Shown in pieces: positions 33,606-44,079 of a stretch of 64,000 bases of DNA; positions within the stretch are counted from its first letter, which is position 1; the number at the start of each line of letters is the position of its first letter. A model generated the notes under the pieces. It did no database searches and was not told where the DNA came from. It saw only the letters and a list, made by a program, of their open reading frames with translations. A program made the position numbers and the translations under genes. Source of the stretch: Hemerocallis citrina (Eukaryota > Streptophyta > Magnoliopsida > Asparagales > Asphodelaceae); assembly GCA_017893485.1 (NCBI GenBank), contig CM030368.1:107639549-107703548 (forward strand), written 5' to 3'.

Positions 33606-35114
33606 ATAAAAAATATTTTTTTGGGGAGTTGTAGGTGTCCAAAAAAATGTGGAAAAAATATGGTAATTCTCATAAAAATGTAAGGAATTTTATAAGATTG
33701 AGTTGGGTATTATTTGAATAAAATACAATGTGGTTTGTGAACAAAAAGCACAATTAGAACTATGGTTCTAAGATACACATTTATGAAAGTATAGTTTATA
33801 AAGATAAATTGAAATGGATTTATTAGAAAGCAATTGGCAAAAAGAACCTTGTTGTGTGACGTGATATTATTAATTCTCACTTGAGAATATTGTGCAAAAT
33901 ATGGAGTATGAATGTTTATTAGCAATATGAATTTCAAATTTGAAATTATGAAGTGCATGAGTTCATGTATGATTATGGAATTAGAAATCATGTTGATGAA
34001 AGAAAAAGAAATTTGTTGACTATGAATATGAATTTTATGAGTTGTAAGTACTCAAGTTGAAGATTGTGAAATGAAAATTGAAATAGAGTAGCTAAGTCTC
34101 CCCGGCATTGAGAAATGAAATGAATTGAAATGAAATTAGACCAAGGTTGGTCAAGTTGAAATAAATGAATAAGTCCGGTTGATGGAGAGGCTAACTCTAG
34201 AGATTATTTTTGTTCATGATTTTTAATAAAACTAAGGACTAGTACATAGTGAAGAGGTGATGAAAGTGGAAGAAAAACACGGGTATGGGGGCCAACGGAT
34301 TTGCGGCGAGAGGGTATTCACAGGTCCTTCACGATGCGTCGTGACATGGCGTGGATACTGCTCCCGAGTACCGTCCCGGTGGCGACGCTCGTGGGATATT
34401 CGAGTGGCTATGGGTGGTGCCATTGTTCCATGGCGGAGGCTGAATTGTCCATAGGTTGCCTGCTCGATGCATCGTGACAGTGCGTGGGATTCCCCTCCAG
34501 GCTGCCTGGACATGGGCTCATAGATCATAGGACATCTAAGACACTACCGTAATTACAGTAGTAGAATAAGTTATAACGGGGGATTGAACCCTAGAAAGAT
34601 GAAGAACGAATAAGGGCTTGCCCTCAGACCTATGTAGTATGGGATGCATAGAATCCGAACAAGTGCACGTTAGTGTCATTTAATATAAATAAATGCATTA
34701 AGGACTAAGTGCACAATCACAACACGACATCAATAGGGTAGTCCCTTTAGTTTGAATGTGACAAGTTTGTGTTTGCTAAATATGAAAAGTTAAGTTATAC
34801 TATTTCCGGCATAGAGAGGATGGCCGTGTATAATATTCGTCGGTTGAATAAACTGACGTACCCACAGTCTGATATGCAGGTAAATTTTATGCTAAAGATT
34901 AAAGAGGATTGGATGCTTAAAGATTATATCAAGATATTGTACTTGTATTAAATTGTTGTATTTTACTTCCGCTGTGCAAAAGAAAGCTGTAACTTGATGT
35001 AATCTCTGATGTATGATGAAAAGTTTTAATTTTCCTGTAAAATTGTACTAAAGAAAGTGAAAAGATCCTGTAGAACATCTCGAATTCAGTGTATTTGGGA
35101 TTCGGGGCGTTACA

Positions 35115-35332
35115 CAAATGTCCAACTCTGTCTCAGAGATTTCTCTATAAACTTGTTGAGATCAAACGACAGGTTCTACATCAACTCCGTCTCAGATTTA
35201 CCTCTCCAAACTTACTGGGCGCAAATGGCAAGTTCAAACGATCAACTGCGTCTCACTGTTGCCTCTCCAAACTTGCTGGGTGCAATCAGCGAGTTCAAAC
35301 GATCAACTCCGTCTCAGAGTTGCCTCTCCAAA
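35115..35332 (+). repeat. Duplicated copy of the element's right flank
   Basis: These 218-219 bp equal the sequence directly right of the 3' LTR (44080 onward): the CAAAT target copy and then about 3.5 units of the 60-bp array. They belong outside the element but lie between two LTR pieces. The break into the following LTR tail falls in CAAA, shared by both sequences (35329-35332). Confidence 0.88.
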
Positions 35333-35466
35333 AGAAAGATGTAATTTGATGTAATCTCTGATGTATGATGAAAAGTTTTAATTTCCCTGTAAAATTGTAC
35401 TAAATAAAGTGAAAAGATCTTGTAGAACATCTCGAATTCAGTGTATTTGGGATTCGGGGCATTACA
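35333..35466 (+). repeat. Tail of the original 5' LTR
   Basis: This is the last ~130 bp of a Tekay LTR, ending GGGATTCGGGGCATTACA next to the primer-binding site. It differs from both full LTRs at several places, mostly C-to-T or G-to-A changes (for example GCATTACA for GCGTTACA). It is therefore the older, true end of the 5' LTR, while the full LTR to its left matches the 3' LTR better. Confidence 0.8.
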
Positions 35467-35469
35467 GAG

Positions 35470-35482
35470 TGGTATCAGAGCC
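35470..35482 (+). promoter_or_regulatory. Primer-binding site of the Tekay-type element
   Basis: TGGTATCAGAGCC, complementary to the 3' end of plant initiator-Met tRNA, three bases after the LTR tail. Typical for chromoviruses. Confidence 0.85.
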
Positions 35483-35635
35483 ACGCTTTCTACACTTTCA
35501 CACTTGTACAAATTTATAGGGAACGACACCCTAGAAGTGGACATTAGAGTGTGTGTTTGGGTCTAGAGATTTAAATGTAACTGACTTACATTTGTGTTGC
35601 TCTAAGATTTATGCTTCTTCCTCTCTATTTCTAAG

Positions 35636-36061
35636 ATGGCTGATCACTTCGACCCTGCTGGAGGCGACGACTGGCATATCATTGAGGAAGAGTACCATCC
35701 TGGACAAGCAGATTCCGAGGACGAGTACTATCCTGGGCAAGCTGATTCTGACGGTGAAGAATGGCCTGAATCCCGAGAGATCACCCCACCTCCGGATTCA
35801 TCTGATGATTCTTCTTCCGATGAAGAAGAAGTACCAGTTCCAAGTGGTCTTGTAACTTCTCTTCAGAGGCAAGTGGAAACCCTGAAGGAGAGAGTTGGAT
35901 TGTTGGAGGCTCAGCTGGAGAAGCGGAAGGCCGACTATTCTGTTCTTAGTCATCGGATTTGGGAGCTTGAGAAGAAAAAGAACCTAACTGATGTGCTGAA
36001 GGATGAGGTTGATGAACTGCGGGAAGAACTTCGAGCAGCGAAGAGGACCCGTAGGAGTTAG
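35636..36061 (+). CDS. Extra 141-aa acidic coiled-coil ORF upstream of gag
   Basis: The ORF starts at the ATG in AAGATGGCTGATC and ends TAG at 36059-36061. The first half is very acidic and has two near-copies of a short unit (EEYHPGQADSEDE, EYYPGQADSDGEE), then PPPDSSDDSSSDEEE. The second half is a heptad-patterned helix (SLQRQVETLKERVGLLEAQL, then DEVDELREELRAAKR) with a basic end. It is complete with no stop, lies in sense between the primer-binding site and gag, and is separated from gag by about 120 bp. I do not recognise a family. An accessory or Gag-partner role is conceivable but not shown. It would be translated first from the genomic RNA. Confidence 0.65.
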   Translation: MADHFDPAGGDDWHIIEEEYHPGQADSEDEYYPGQADSDGEEWPESREITPPPDSSDDSSSDEEEVPVPSGLVTSLQRQVETLKERVGLLEAQLEKRKADYSVLSHRIWELEKKKNLTDVLKDEVDELREELRAAKRTRRS

Positions 36062-36183
36062 AGTGTTGTAGCTTCTGTTTCTTTCATTCTGATGTCAAAA
36101 ATGTTTTTAAATTCGAATGTATAAACTTTGGAATTCAATGAAATGGAAGTTGGTTTAAATTCTTGTCATATACTTCGAATTTG

Positions 36184-37209
36184 ATGGATCTTTTGCATCA
36201 GAATATGTCGAGAAGAGGAGCTAGGAATGGGGAAGGTTTGGATCTGGAGACTGAGCTTGCTAGAGTCTATCAGATGCTTAATGCAGTGGCTCAGAACCAA
36301 GGTCGATGGCCGGCGAATCCAGTGCCCGAGGCGATTAAGCTGGTGGAATCATTCAAGAGAATGAAACCACCTGTATTCGAGGGAAAGTCAGACCCAGATG
36401 CGGCTGACAACTGGATACGGCAAGTGGAGACAATCTTTGAGGTGTTGGAGACACCGGAGGGTAGCAAGGTCAAGTTGGCGACTTTGCAGCTGGAGAAGGA
36501 TGCAGCGGTTTGGTGGCAATCCATGAAGAGGACCATGGGAGGTCTGTTGCTTGGCTGGGAGGAATTTCTGGAAGAATTCCGCAGTCATTATTTTCCCTCC
36601 GACGTCCAGGAGAAGAAGGCGATGGAGTTTCTGTCGCTTCAGCAAGGCAGCATGTCGGTGAGAGCATATGAGACCAAGTTCACTCAGCTATCCAGGTATG
36701 CTCCAGAGCTGGTGATGGATGAGGCCAAGAAAGCTCGCAAGTTCGAGCATGGTCTGAGGCCTAGCTTGAGATCTCGTATGATACCTCTTGGTATCAGGCG
36801 ATTCGATAAGCTGGTCAAGAGGGCGGCAGCGACGGAGGCGGATATGGAGCAGTTCCAAGTTGTTCAGAACAGGAGGAACAACTGGCAGTCTGGTAAGAGG
36901 CCTGCACATTCTGGGAGTTTCAGGGGGCAACCATCTGCACAGAGGTTCAAACCGACAGGTGCGAACGCTGTTAATGTGGCTGGAGGACCTGGAAACAATG
37001 TGGTGAGACCTCCTGCGGTGACTTGCTTCAACTGTGGTGAAGTGGGACATTACCGATCTCAATGTCCCAAACTACAGAGTGGAAATAGCAACGCACCAAC
37101 GCAGCAGGCTGGGAAGAGGCTGTACCAATCAGGGCGAGTATTTGCCTTGACAGAAGCTGATGCTGAGGAGGCAGATCAGGTCATCTCTGGTACGAGGGCT
37201 GGTGTTTAG
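36184..37209 (+). CDS. Tekay-type Gag
   Basis: Forms the particle and binds element RNA. The frame is open from 36163, but the first ATG is at 36184, with another at 36205 (MSRRGARNG). The retrotransposon gag domain spans roughly residues 55-220 (FKRMKPPVFEGKSDP, then AVWWQSMKRTM and FLEEFRSHYFP). A single CCHC knuckle, CFNCGEVGHYRSQC, lies near 37024-37065. The frame ends at TAG 37207-37209, seven codons after VISG. That stop lies inside the 87-nt segment treated next, and the same frame resumes as protease beyond it. No other damage is seen. Confidence 0.88.
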   Translation: MDLLHQNMSRRGARNGEGLDLETELARVYQMLNAVAQNQGRWPANPVPEAIKLVESFKRMKPPVFEGKSDPDAADNWIRQVETIFEVLETPEGSKVKLATLQLEKDAAVWWQSMKRTMGGLLLGWEEFLEEFRSHYFPSDVQEKKAMEFLSLQQGSMSVRAYETKFTQLSRYAPELVMDEAKKARKFEHGLRPSLRSRMIPLGIRRFDKLVKRAAATEADMEQFQVVQNRRNNWQSGKRPAHSGSFRGQPSAQRFKPTGANAVNVAGGPGNNVVRPPAVTCFNCGEVGHYRSQCPKLQSGNSNAPTQQAGKRLYQSGRVFALTEADAEEADQVISGTRAGV

Positions 37210-37276
37210 AGTCTTTGTCATTTCTTTTCCCTTTGTTTAGTGAGACTGTTATGTAATGGTATGTATTATGTAACAG
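37190..37276 (+). other. Candidate 87-nt intron or stop-containing insert between gag and pol
   Basis: It begins GTACGA after TCTG and ends AACAG before GCGAACTC, so it has GT and AG ends. Its length is 29 codons. It contains one in-frame stop (TAG 37207-37209) and a pyrimidine-rich middle (37211-37238). Removing it joins VISG to [14 protein letters not shown], which gives the usual spacing before the protease active site in this lineage. A closer AG at 37239-37240 would also keep frame but would make a 51-nt intron, short for plants. Unspliced RNA would make Gag only; spliced RNA, or readthrough of the TAG, would make Gag-Pol. Confidence 0.55.
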
Positions 37277-40200
37277 GCGAACTCTATCTTAATGGAATGA
37301 AAGCTGTCGTATTGTTTGATACTGGATCCTCTCATACATTTGTGTCTCCAAAGTTTGCTAAAGTGTTGGGAGTTGAACCGAAGATTTTTTCAGGCAAGAT
37401 CTTAGCAGTAGCTACTCCGTCAGGGGAAACTTTAACCACTGATCGGTATTATGCTGATTGCGAGATTGTGATTGGGGATAGAATCTTTGGCATTGATCTG
37501 ATCGAGCTGACCATCTTGGGAGTCGATGTTATCATTGGCATTGATTGGATGTCGGTGTACAGTGCAAGCATCGAGTGTAAGACCAAGACGGTGACAGTGA
37601 AGGCTCCAGGTGGACCTGAAGTCACGTTCCAAGGGAAGCGGAAATGTTCTAAGCTGGTGGCTACTATCCGCAAGGAAGAGACTCCTGTAGAAGTGCAAGG
37701 GATTCCTGTGGTTCGGGACTATCCGACAGTGTTCTTGGAAGATTTTCCTGGGTTACCTCCGCATCGTGATGTAGAGTTCAGCATCACTGTTCAACCAGGA
37801 AGTGCACCCATTTCTAAGGCACCATATAGGATGGCTCCAGTGGAACAGGATGAGGTGAAACGGCAGATTGAGGAACTGTTGGAGAAAGGCTTTATTCAAC
37901 CTAGTGCGTCACCTTGGGGAGCACCAGTGCTTTTGGTAAAGAAAAAGGATGGATCGATGAGAATGTGTATCGATTACCAGGAGCTGAATAAGGTCACTGT
38001 TCAGAATAAGTATCCGATTCCTCGAATTGATGACTTGTTCGATCGTCTACAAGGAGCAGCTGTATTGTCCAAAATAGATCTTCGATCAGGATATCACCAA
38101 GTTCGAGTGAAAGCTGAAGATGTGCACAAAACTGCATTTAGAACTCGGCATGGGCATTACGAATTCTTAGTTATGCCATTCGGAGTGACGAATGCACCCG
38201 CAATCTTCATGGACTTGATAAACAGAGTTCTGAGGCCGTTTATTGATTCTTTCGTCGTGGTGTTTATCGACGATATTCTCGTGTACTCCAAGTCAGAGGA
38301 GGAGCACACTGAGCATCTGGCAGCAGTTTTGCAGAAGTTGGAAGAGCAGCAGTTGTATGCCAAGTTATCCAAGTGTGATTTCTGGAAATCCGAAGTGGCA
38401 TTCCTAGGTCACATCCTTTCTAAGGAGGGAGTGACAACTGACCCTCAGAAGATAGAGGCAGTGAGAGATTGGGCTAGGCCTACTATAGTGAAGGAAGTCA
38501 GAAGTTTCCTGGGGATGACTGGATATTACAGGAGATTCATTCAAGGTTATGCTCAGATAGCTGTACCGCTTACTGGACTGACCAAGAAGAATGTGAGCTT
38601 CAAGTGGACCGAGCAATGTGAGGCGAGTTTTCAGGAGTTGAAAGATAGACTGACTACTGCACCTATTTTGGCTTTGCCTAGAGCAGGTGTTGAGTATGAT
38701 GTTTATAGCGATGCTTCACATCGGGGGCTTGGTTGTGTCTTAATGCAAGAAGGAAGAGTAATCGCTTATGGGTCTAGGCAACTATGACCGCATGAGAAAA
38801 ATTACCCGACTCATGATCTGGAGTTGGCTGCGATTATCTTTGCCCTGAAGCAATGGAGGCACTACGTGTATGGTGAGAAGTTGAATATGTACACGGATCA
38901 CAAGAGCTTGAAGTATATATATCAGCAGAGGGATCTCAATCTGAGGCAGCGGAGATGGTTGGAAGTGCTCGAGGATATGCGACCTGAGATCAAGTATCAT
39001 CCTGGAAAGGCTAATGTTGTGGCTGATGCACTTAGTCGCAAGAGCAGTTTGGCCAGTTTGATTACAACTCAGAGGCATCTGATTGAGGAGTTGGATCGAG
39101 CAGGTATTGAGGTTGTCTTGCAAGGATTGGGAGCATCTTTGGCTCAGTTGAGGCTTCAGCCTACTCTGAATACAAGGATCATTGCAAGTCAGGAGGGTGA
39201 TGCTGATATTTTGGAGATGAAGGAGCAGGTTGGTGCTGGCAGGTTGCCCGGATTTCAAATCAGGGATGGAGTGCTGTGGTTCGGAGATAGACTGTGCGTT
39301 CCAAATCAGGCGGACCTGAAGGCGAGTATTCTTCAGGAGGCGCATGCTACTCTTTTGTCGGTACATCCTGGAAGTACTAAGATGTACAAGGACATCAAAC
39401 AGCATTTCTGGTGGTCAGGTTTGAAGCGGGATGTGGCTGAATTTGTGGCGAAGTGTGAGGTTTGTCAGCAAGTCAAAGCCGAAAATCAGAGACCCGGAGG
39501 TCTATTACAACCGTTACCTATTCCGGAGTGGAAGTGGAATAACATCAGTATGGATTTCATCACGGGATTGCCTAAGAGTTCTAAAGGCAATGATGCAATT
39601 TGGGTTATAGTCGATCGACTTACCAAGTCCGCTCACTTTTTGGCGATGAAACTCACTGCTTCGATGGACAAGTTGGCTGAGATGTATGTTGGTGAGATTG
39701 TCAGACTTCATGGCGTTCCTTCGACTATTGTGTCTGATCGAGATGCGCGGTTTACTTTGCATTTCTGGAAGAGTCTTCAGACACCTTTGGGTACCAAGAC
39801 AGATTTCAGCACTGCTTTTCATCCGCAAACCGATGGGCAGACCGAGAGAGTCAATCGTATTCTTGAGGATATGCTTCGGTGTTGTATGCTAGACTTTGGA
39901 GGCAGTTGGGAAAGGCATTTACCCTTGGTGGAGTTTGCCTACAACAACAGTTTTCAGGCTAGCATTGGGATGGCGCCGTACGAAGCATTGTATGGCAGGA
40001 AGTGCAGGACTCCTGTTTGTTGGTATGAAGTAGGGGAGCGTCAGTTGTTTGGTCCTGAGCTTGTACAGCTGACTTCTGAGAAGATTGATCTGATCAGGAA
40101 AAGGTTGGTAGAAGCTCAGAGCAGGCAGAAAAGCTATGCAGACAACCGGAGAAGGGACCTTGAGTTTGAGGTTGGTGACTTCGTCTTCCTGAAGGTATCA

Positions 40201-40590
40201 CCCAGCAAAGGTGTGGTTCAATTTGGCAAAGGCGGGAAGTTAGCCCCGAGGTTTATAGGCCCGTATAAGATATTGAAAAGGATCGGGAAAACTGCTTACC
40301 GGCTTGAATTACCGGAAGAGTTGTCTCAGGTGCACAATGTCTTTCATGTGTCTATGCTGAGAGGTTATATTCCAGACCCGAGTCATCATTTGCCTGAAGT
40401 GCCGGAATGTTTGCAGTTAGACCTGAATTACGTCGAGTCTCCTGTTGAGATTGTTGATCATCGAGAGAAAGTCTTGAGGAATAAGACGATACCGATGGTC
40501 AAGGTAGTCTGGAGAAACCACTTGGTTGAAGAGGCTACTTGGGAATCTGAGGAGAGGATGTTGAAGGACTATCCTGAGCTTTTTGCTTGA
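37277..40590 (+). pseudogene. Tekay-type pol: protease, RT, RNase H, integrase, chromodomain; one nonsense codon
   Basis: Domains in order: protease with FDTGSSHTF near 37317; RT at about 37850-38390 with [21 protein letters not shown] and catalytic FIDDILVYS; RNase H from about 38690 ([11 protein letters not shown], then TDHKSLKYI); integrase with an HHCC finger near 39345-39470 ([17 protein letters not shown]) and D, D, E in [17 protein letters not shown] and [10 protein letters not shown]-terminal GPY-type module (FIGPYKIL) and chromodomain at about 40435-40590. The only break is TGA at 38785-38787 in RNase H, in the same frame on both sides, as from a C-to-T change. Natural stop at 40588-40590. 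Apart from that codon the polyprotein looks complete. Confidence 0.9.
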
Positions 40591-40690
40591 TTGTATTTTT
40601 GTATCTTTGTTCTTCTATGAGTGTTGTATGTTTTTGTTTCTCGCTCTTGATTGTAGTTCCGGGGACGGAACTATTCTAAGGAGGGAGTGC
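40591..40690 (+). other. Post-pol spacer and polypurine tract
   Basis: About 85 bp of T-rich sequence, then TAAGGAGGGAGTGC at 40677-40690, the polypurine tract directly before the 3' LTR. This family has no long 3' region, unlike the Tat elements here. Confidence 0.8.
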
Positions 40691-41240
40691 TGTAATACCC
40701 TGATTTTTTCAATTAATGAAAAATTATTTATTTTGCACGTAGTGTGCACGTGCAATATTTTGGGTTGAATTATTTTTATAATGATGTGTATAAATATTTA
40801 ATTATGTGTTCTCAAATTATTTTGTACTAAAAGCCTTTCTTTAAAGCCTTATTTTGATTTAATTAAAAAGGCCTTTTCTTAAAAGCCCAAATGTATTTTA
40901 TTTTATTTATTTTTATAAACTATTTTGGCCCCAAAAAGAAAGCCCATGAATTAATCTCTTTTAATTAAACTTGTCATGTAGAAGACTTTTTTTTAACTAA
41001 TTTATTTTTATACAAATTTAAAATGTACAAAATTTGGCCTAGTTGCATGCACGTGCAATGCACACTCTCTATTAGTGGCCGGTTGGCACACTTCTTTGGA
41101 GGGAATTTTGATTTTTGGCATGGTGATCATGGAGGTAGTTTCTTAGTTGTGGGTAGTTTTTCTAACTCCTACCTTAATCTAGACCCTTCATTCTACAACC
41201 ACCAAAGCAATCTTAGCCCTCCATTTCACTTATCTTTTAG

Positions 41241-41248
41241 TATAAATA
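41241..41248 (+). promoter_or_regulatory. TATA box of the right Tekay LTR
   Basis: TATAAATA, same context as in the left LTR. Transcripts from here would run into the T3 60-bp array. Confidence 0.6.
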
Positions 41249-42331
41249 CCCCCCTCTCATGGCTAATTTTGATATGCAAATTATATTTCCAAGCTATAGT
41301 ATTATTGTAGTAATAGTGTGAGTTATAAAAATTAGAGAGTTTGTGTGGGTTGCTTGCTTGGAGTGGCCGGCTATCACAAAGAAGAAGCATTCGGTTGTGC
41401 TAGGAGGCTTGGTGTGGAGCTTGTGCGCGCTTTGGCTAGGAGGTGGTGCTTTCATCTACAAGGACTTGGTTGCTTTTTGTGTTTTCTCTCCATACAAGGT
41501 GGGTAAAACTTTCATATTTCTAATGTAGGAATCTATGCTAGTTTTAATTATCAACACTATGCATGAAAAATACTAATAAGAACACACTTAAATTGAAAAG
41601 TTAGTGTATGAATGGATTGAAATGATGTGATTAACTTGTGTGTGAAATTCTAGCATGAAATTTAATTGTATATAGAACTCTCCATGATTATTAATTTGAA
41701 TGAATGATGGTAGCACGATGCATGAAAATTTCCAATTAGATTGCTTGTAAATGGTATGGTTGAAGCATGAAAGTGATTAAGAAAATGACACCCTTTAATT
41801 TGAAAAGAGTGATTGCTTGAATGATTGAGTTGTAATTATGATAATTAATGAGTAGTAGTATATGTTGTGACATAGATTAACTAATGAAATCATTTGGTTG
41901 TCATTAAAGAAGAACCACTCAAAAATTAATAGTTTGAGTTTTGCCTATTCATGTGCTAAATAGACATTCATGTTGATATGGGTAGGGATAAATCCAAAAA
42001 TGTATTGTGTTGTTGAATGAGAATTTATAGCAGTGAATTATCATAAGAAATTTGTGAATAAAAAGGGATTAGAAGACTAATTGATTACTCAATGTCGAAA
42101 ATAAAAGATTTGGTAGTCTTAATGAACAATTTATTAAATTGTGTGGAAAAATTATGTTTTTAGTACAAAAAATTATTTTATAATTACTGTTATGAAGATC
42201 TAGCAAAGGAGATTAAATCTGGAATTTTTCAGTAGTTTGTATAAAGGCAATATGAACCAAAATTGACTTGAACATCAAGTTGTTTTAACAACTGTAGTAA
42301 AATGAAACATATGGATTTTAACTTGGGATTG

Positions 42332-42570
42332 TGACAACCTAAGCTACTAGCTCAGGCGGTCTTTAAGTGCAGCTGGCTTCTCTGAGAGGTGCGGTTCGAA
42401 TCCTGTGTTCACCACCTTTTTTCACCTATTTGAAAATATATACAACTGTCGACCGAAAGCATATACACCTAATTCGCCCCTTTCATACCGCTAGCACAGT
42501 TCGGCCATGTGGCGGGTGCTCTTGGCTCTCTTTCCGTCGTGCCTGGGTTCGATTCCTCCCATCGGCACTT
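42332..42570 (+). repeat. tRNA-like dimer inside the right LTR
   Basis: Same block as at 33367-33605, with both perfect B boxes kept and a G-to-A change between the A box and the first B box. See the left copy for the reading. Confidence 0.55.
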
Positions 42571-44079
42571 ATAAAAAATATTTTTTTTGGGAGTTGTAGG
42601 TGTCCAAAAAAATGTGGAAAAAATATGGTAATTCTCATAAAAATGTAAGGAATTTTATAAGATTGAGTTGGGTATTATTTGAATAAAATACAATGTGGTT
42701 TGTGAACAAGAAGCACAATTAGAACTATGGTTCTAAGATACACATTTATGAAAGTATAGTTTATAAAGATAAATTGAAATGGATTTATTAGAAAGCAATT
42801 GGCAAAAAGAACCTTGTTGTGTGACGTGATATTATTAATTCTCACTTGAGAATATTGTGCAAAATATAGAGTATGAATGTTTATTAGCAATATGAATTTC
42901 AAATTTGAAATTATGAAGTGCATGAGTTCATGTATGATTATGGAATTAGAAATCATGTTGATGAAAGAAAAAGAAATTTGTTGGCTATGAATATGAATTT
43001 TATGAGTTGTAAGTACTCAAGTTGAAGATTGTGAAATGAAAATTGAAATAGAGTAGCTAAGTCTCCCCGGCATTGAGAAATGAAATGAATTGAAATGAAA
43101 TTAGACCAAGGTTGGTCAAGTTGAAATAAATGAATAAGTCCGGTTGATGGAGAGGCTAACTCTAGAGATTATTTTTGTTCATGATTTTTAATAAAACTAA
43201 GGACTAGTACATAGTGAAGAGGTGATGAAAGTGGAAGAAAAACACGGGTATGGGGGCCAACGGATTTGCGGCGAGAGGGTATTCACAGGTCCTTCACGAT
43301 GCGTCGTGACATGGCGTGGATACTGCTCCCGAGTACCGTCCCGGTGGCGACGCTCGTGGGATGTTCGAGTGGCTATGGGTGGTGCCATTGTTCCATGGCG
43401 GAGGCTGAATTGTCCATAGGTTGCCTGCTCGATGCATCGTGACAGTGCGTGGGATTCCCCTCCAGGCTGCCTGGACATGGGCTCATAGATCATAGGACAT
43501 CTAAGACACTACCGTAATTACAGTAGTAGATTAAGTTATAACGGGGGATTGAACCCTAGAAAGATGAAGAACGAATAAGGGCTTGCCCTCAGACCTATGT
43601 AGTATGGGATTCATAGAATCCGAACAAGTGCGCGTTAGTGTCATTTAATATAAATAAATGCATTAAGGACTAAGTGCACAATCACAACACGACATCAATA
43701 GAGCAGTCCCTTTAGTTTGAATGTGACAAGTTTGTGTTTGCTAAATATGAAAAGTTAAGTTATACTATTTCCGGCATAGAGAGGATGGCCGTGTATAATG
43801 TTCGTCGGTTGAATAAACTGACGTACCCACAGTCTGATATGCAGGTAAATTTTATGCTAAAGATTAAAGAGGATTGGATGCTTAAAGATTATATCAAGAT
43901 GTTGTACTTGTATTAAATTGTTGTATTTTACTTCCGCTGTGCAAAAGAAAGATGTAACTTGATGTAATCTCTGATGTATGATGAAAAGTTTTAATTTCCC
44001 TGTAAAATTGTACTAAAGAAAGTGAAAAGATCCTGTAGAACATCTCGAATTCAGTGTATTTGGGATTCGGGGCGTTACA

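Larger units (their letters stand above)
31711..35114 (+). repeat. Left full-length LTR of the Tekay-type element (3404 bp)
   Basis: It starts TGTAATACCCTGATTTTT and ends GGGATTCGGGGCGTTACA. It is almost identical to 40691-44079. CAAAT lies on both of its sides (31706-31710 and 35115-35119), so on its own it looks like a solo LTR. It is separated from the primer-binding site by a further 352 bp that should not be there in a normal element. It carries a TATA box and tRNA-like boxes, listed below. The ORF at 32378-32563 and others inside are shared with the right LTR simply through identity. Confidence 0.9.
31711..44079 (+). mobile_element. Tekay/Del-type chromovirus, nearly intact, 12.4 kb
   Basis: Flanked by CAAAT on both sides (31706-31710 and 44080-44084). 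Parts in order: full LTR, 219 bp duplicated from the right flank, tail of another LTR copy, primer-binding site, a small extra ORF, gag, protease-RT-RNase H-integrase-chromodomain, polypurine tract, 3' LTR. The C-terminal chromodomain ([17 protein letters not shown]) and long LTRs place it in the Tekay/Del group. It sits in the 60-bp array of T3 and is the youngest large insertion here, since its two long LTRs differ at only scattered positions plus one 17-bp indel near 32075. Confidence 0.9.
40691..44079 (+). repeat. 3' LTR of the Tekay-type element (3389 bp)
   Basis: TGTAATACCC at the start and GGCGTTACA at the end, followed by CAAAT. TATAAATA at 41241-41248 and the tRNA-like dimer at 42332-42570 (A box near 42348, B box 42393-42403). 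It lacks 17 bp present near 32075 in the left LTR. LTR comparison is distorted because the left LTR may have been copied from this one. Confidence 0.92.

Noticed and set aside
34232..34528. 98-codon minus-strand ORF in the LTR (and copy at 43197-43493)
   Set aside because: GC-richer LTR leader DNA gives chance ORFs on both strands; no recognisable protein.
37190..37240. A 51-nt intron ending at the TTTAG acceptor
   Set aside because: It keeps frame and has a good pyrimidine tract, but it is shorter than normal plant introns and leaves 12 extra codons before the protease; the 87-nt version fits the family spacing better.
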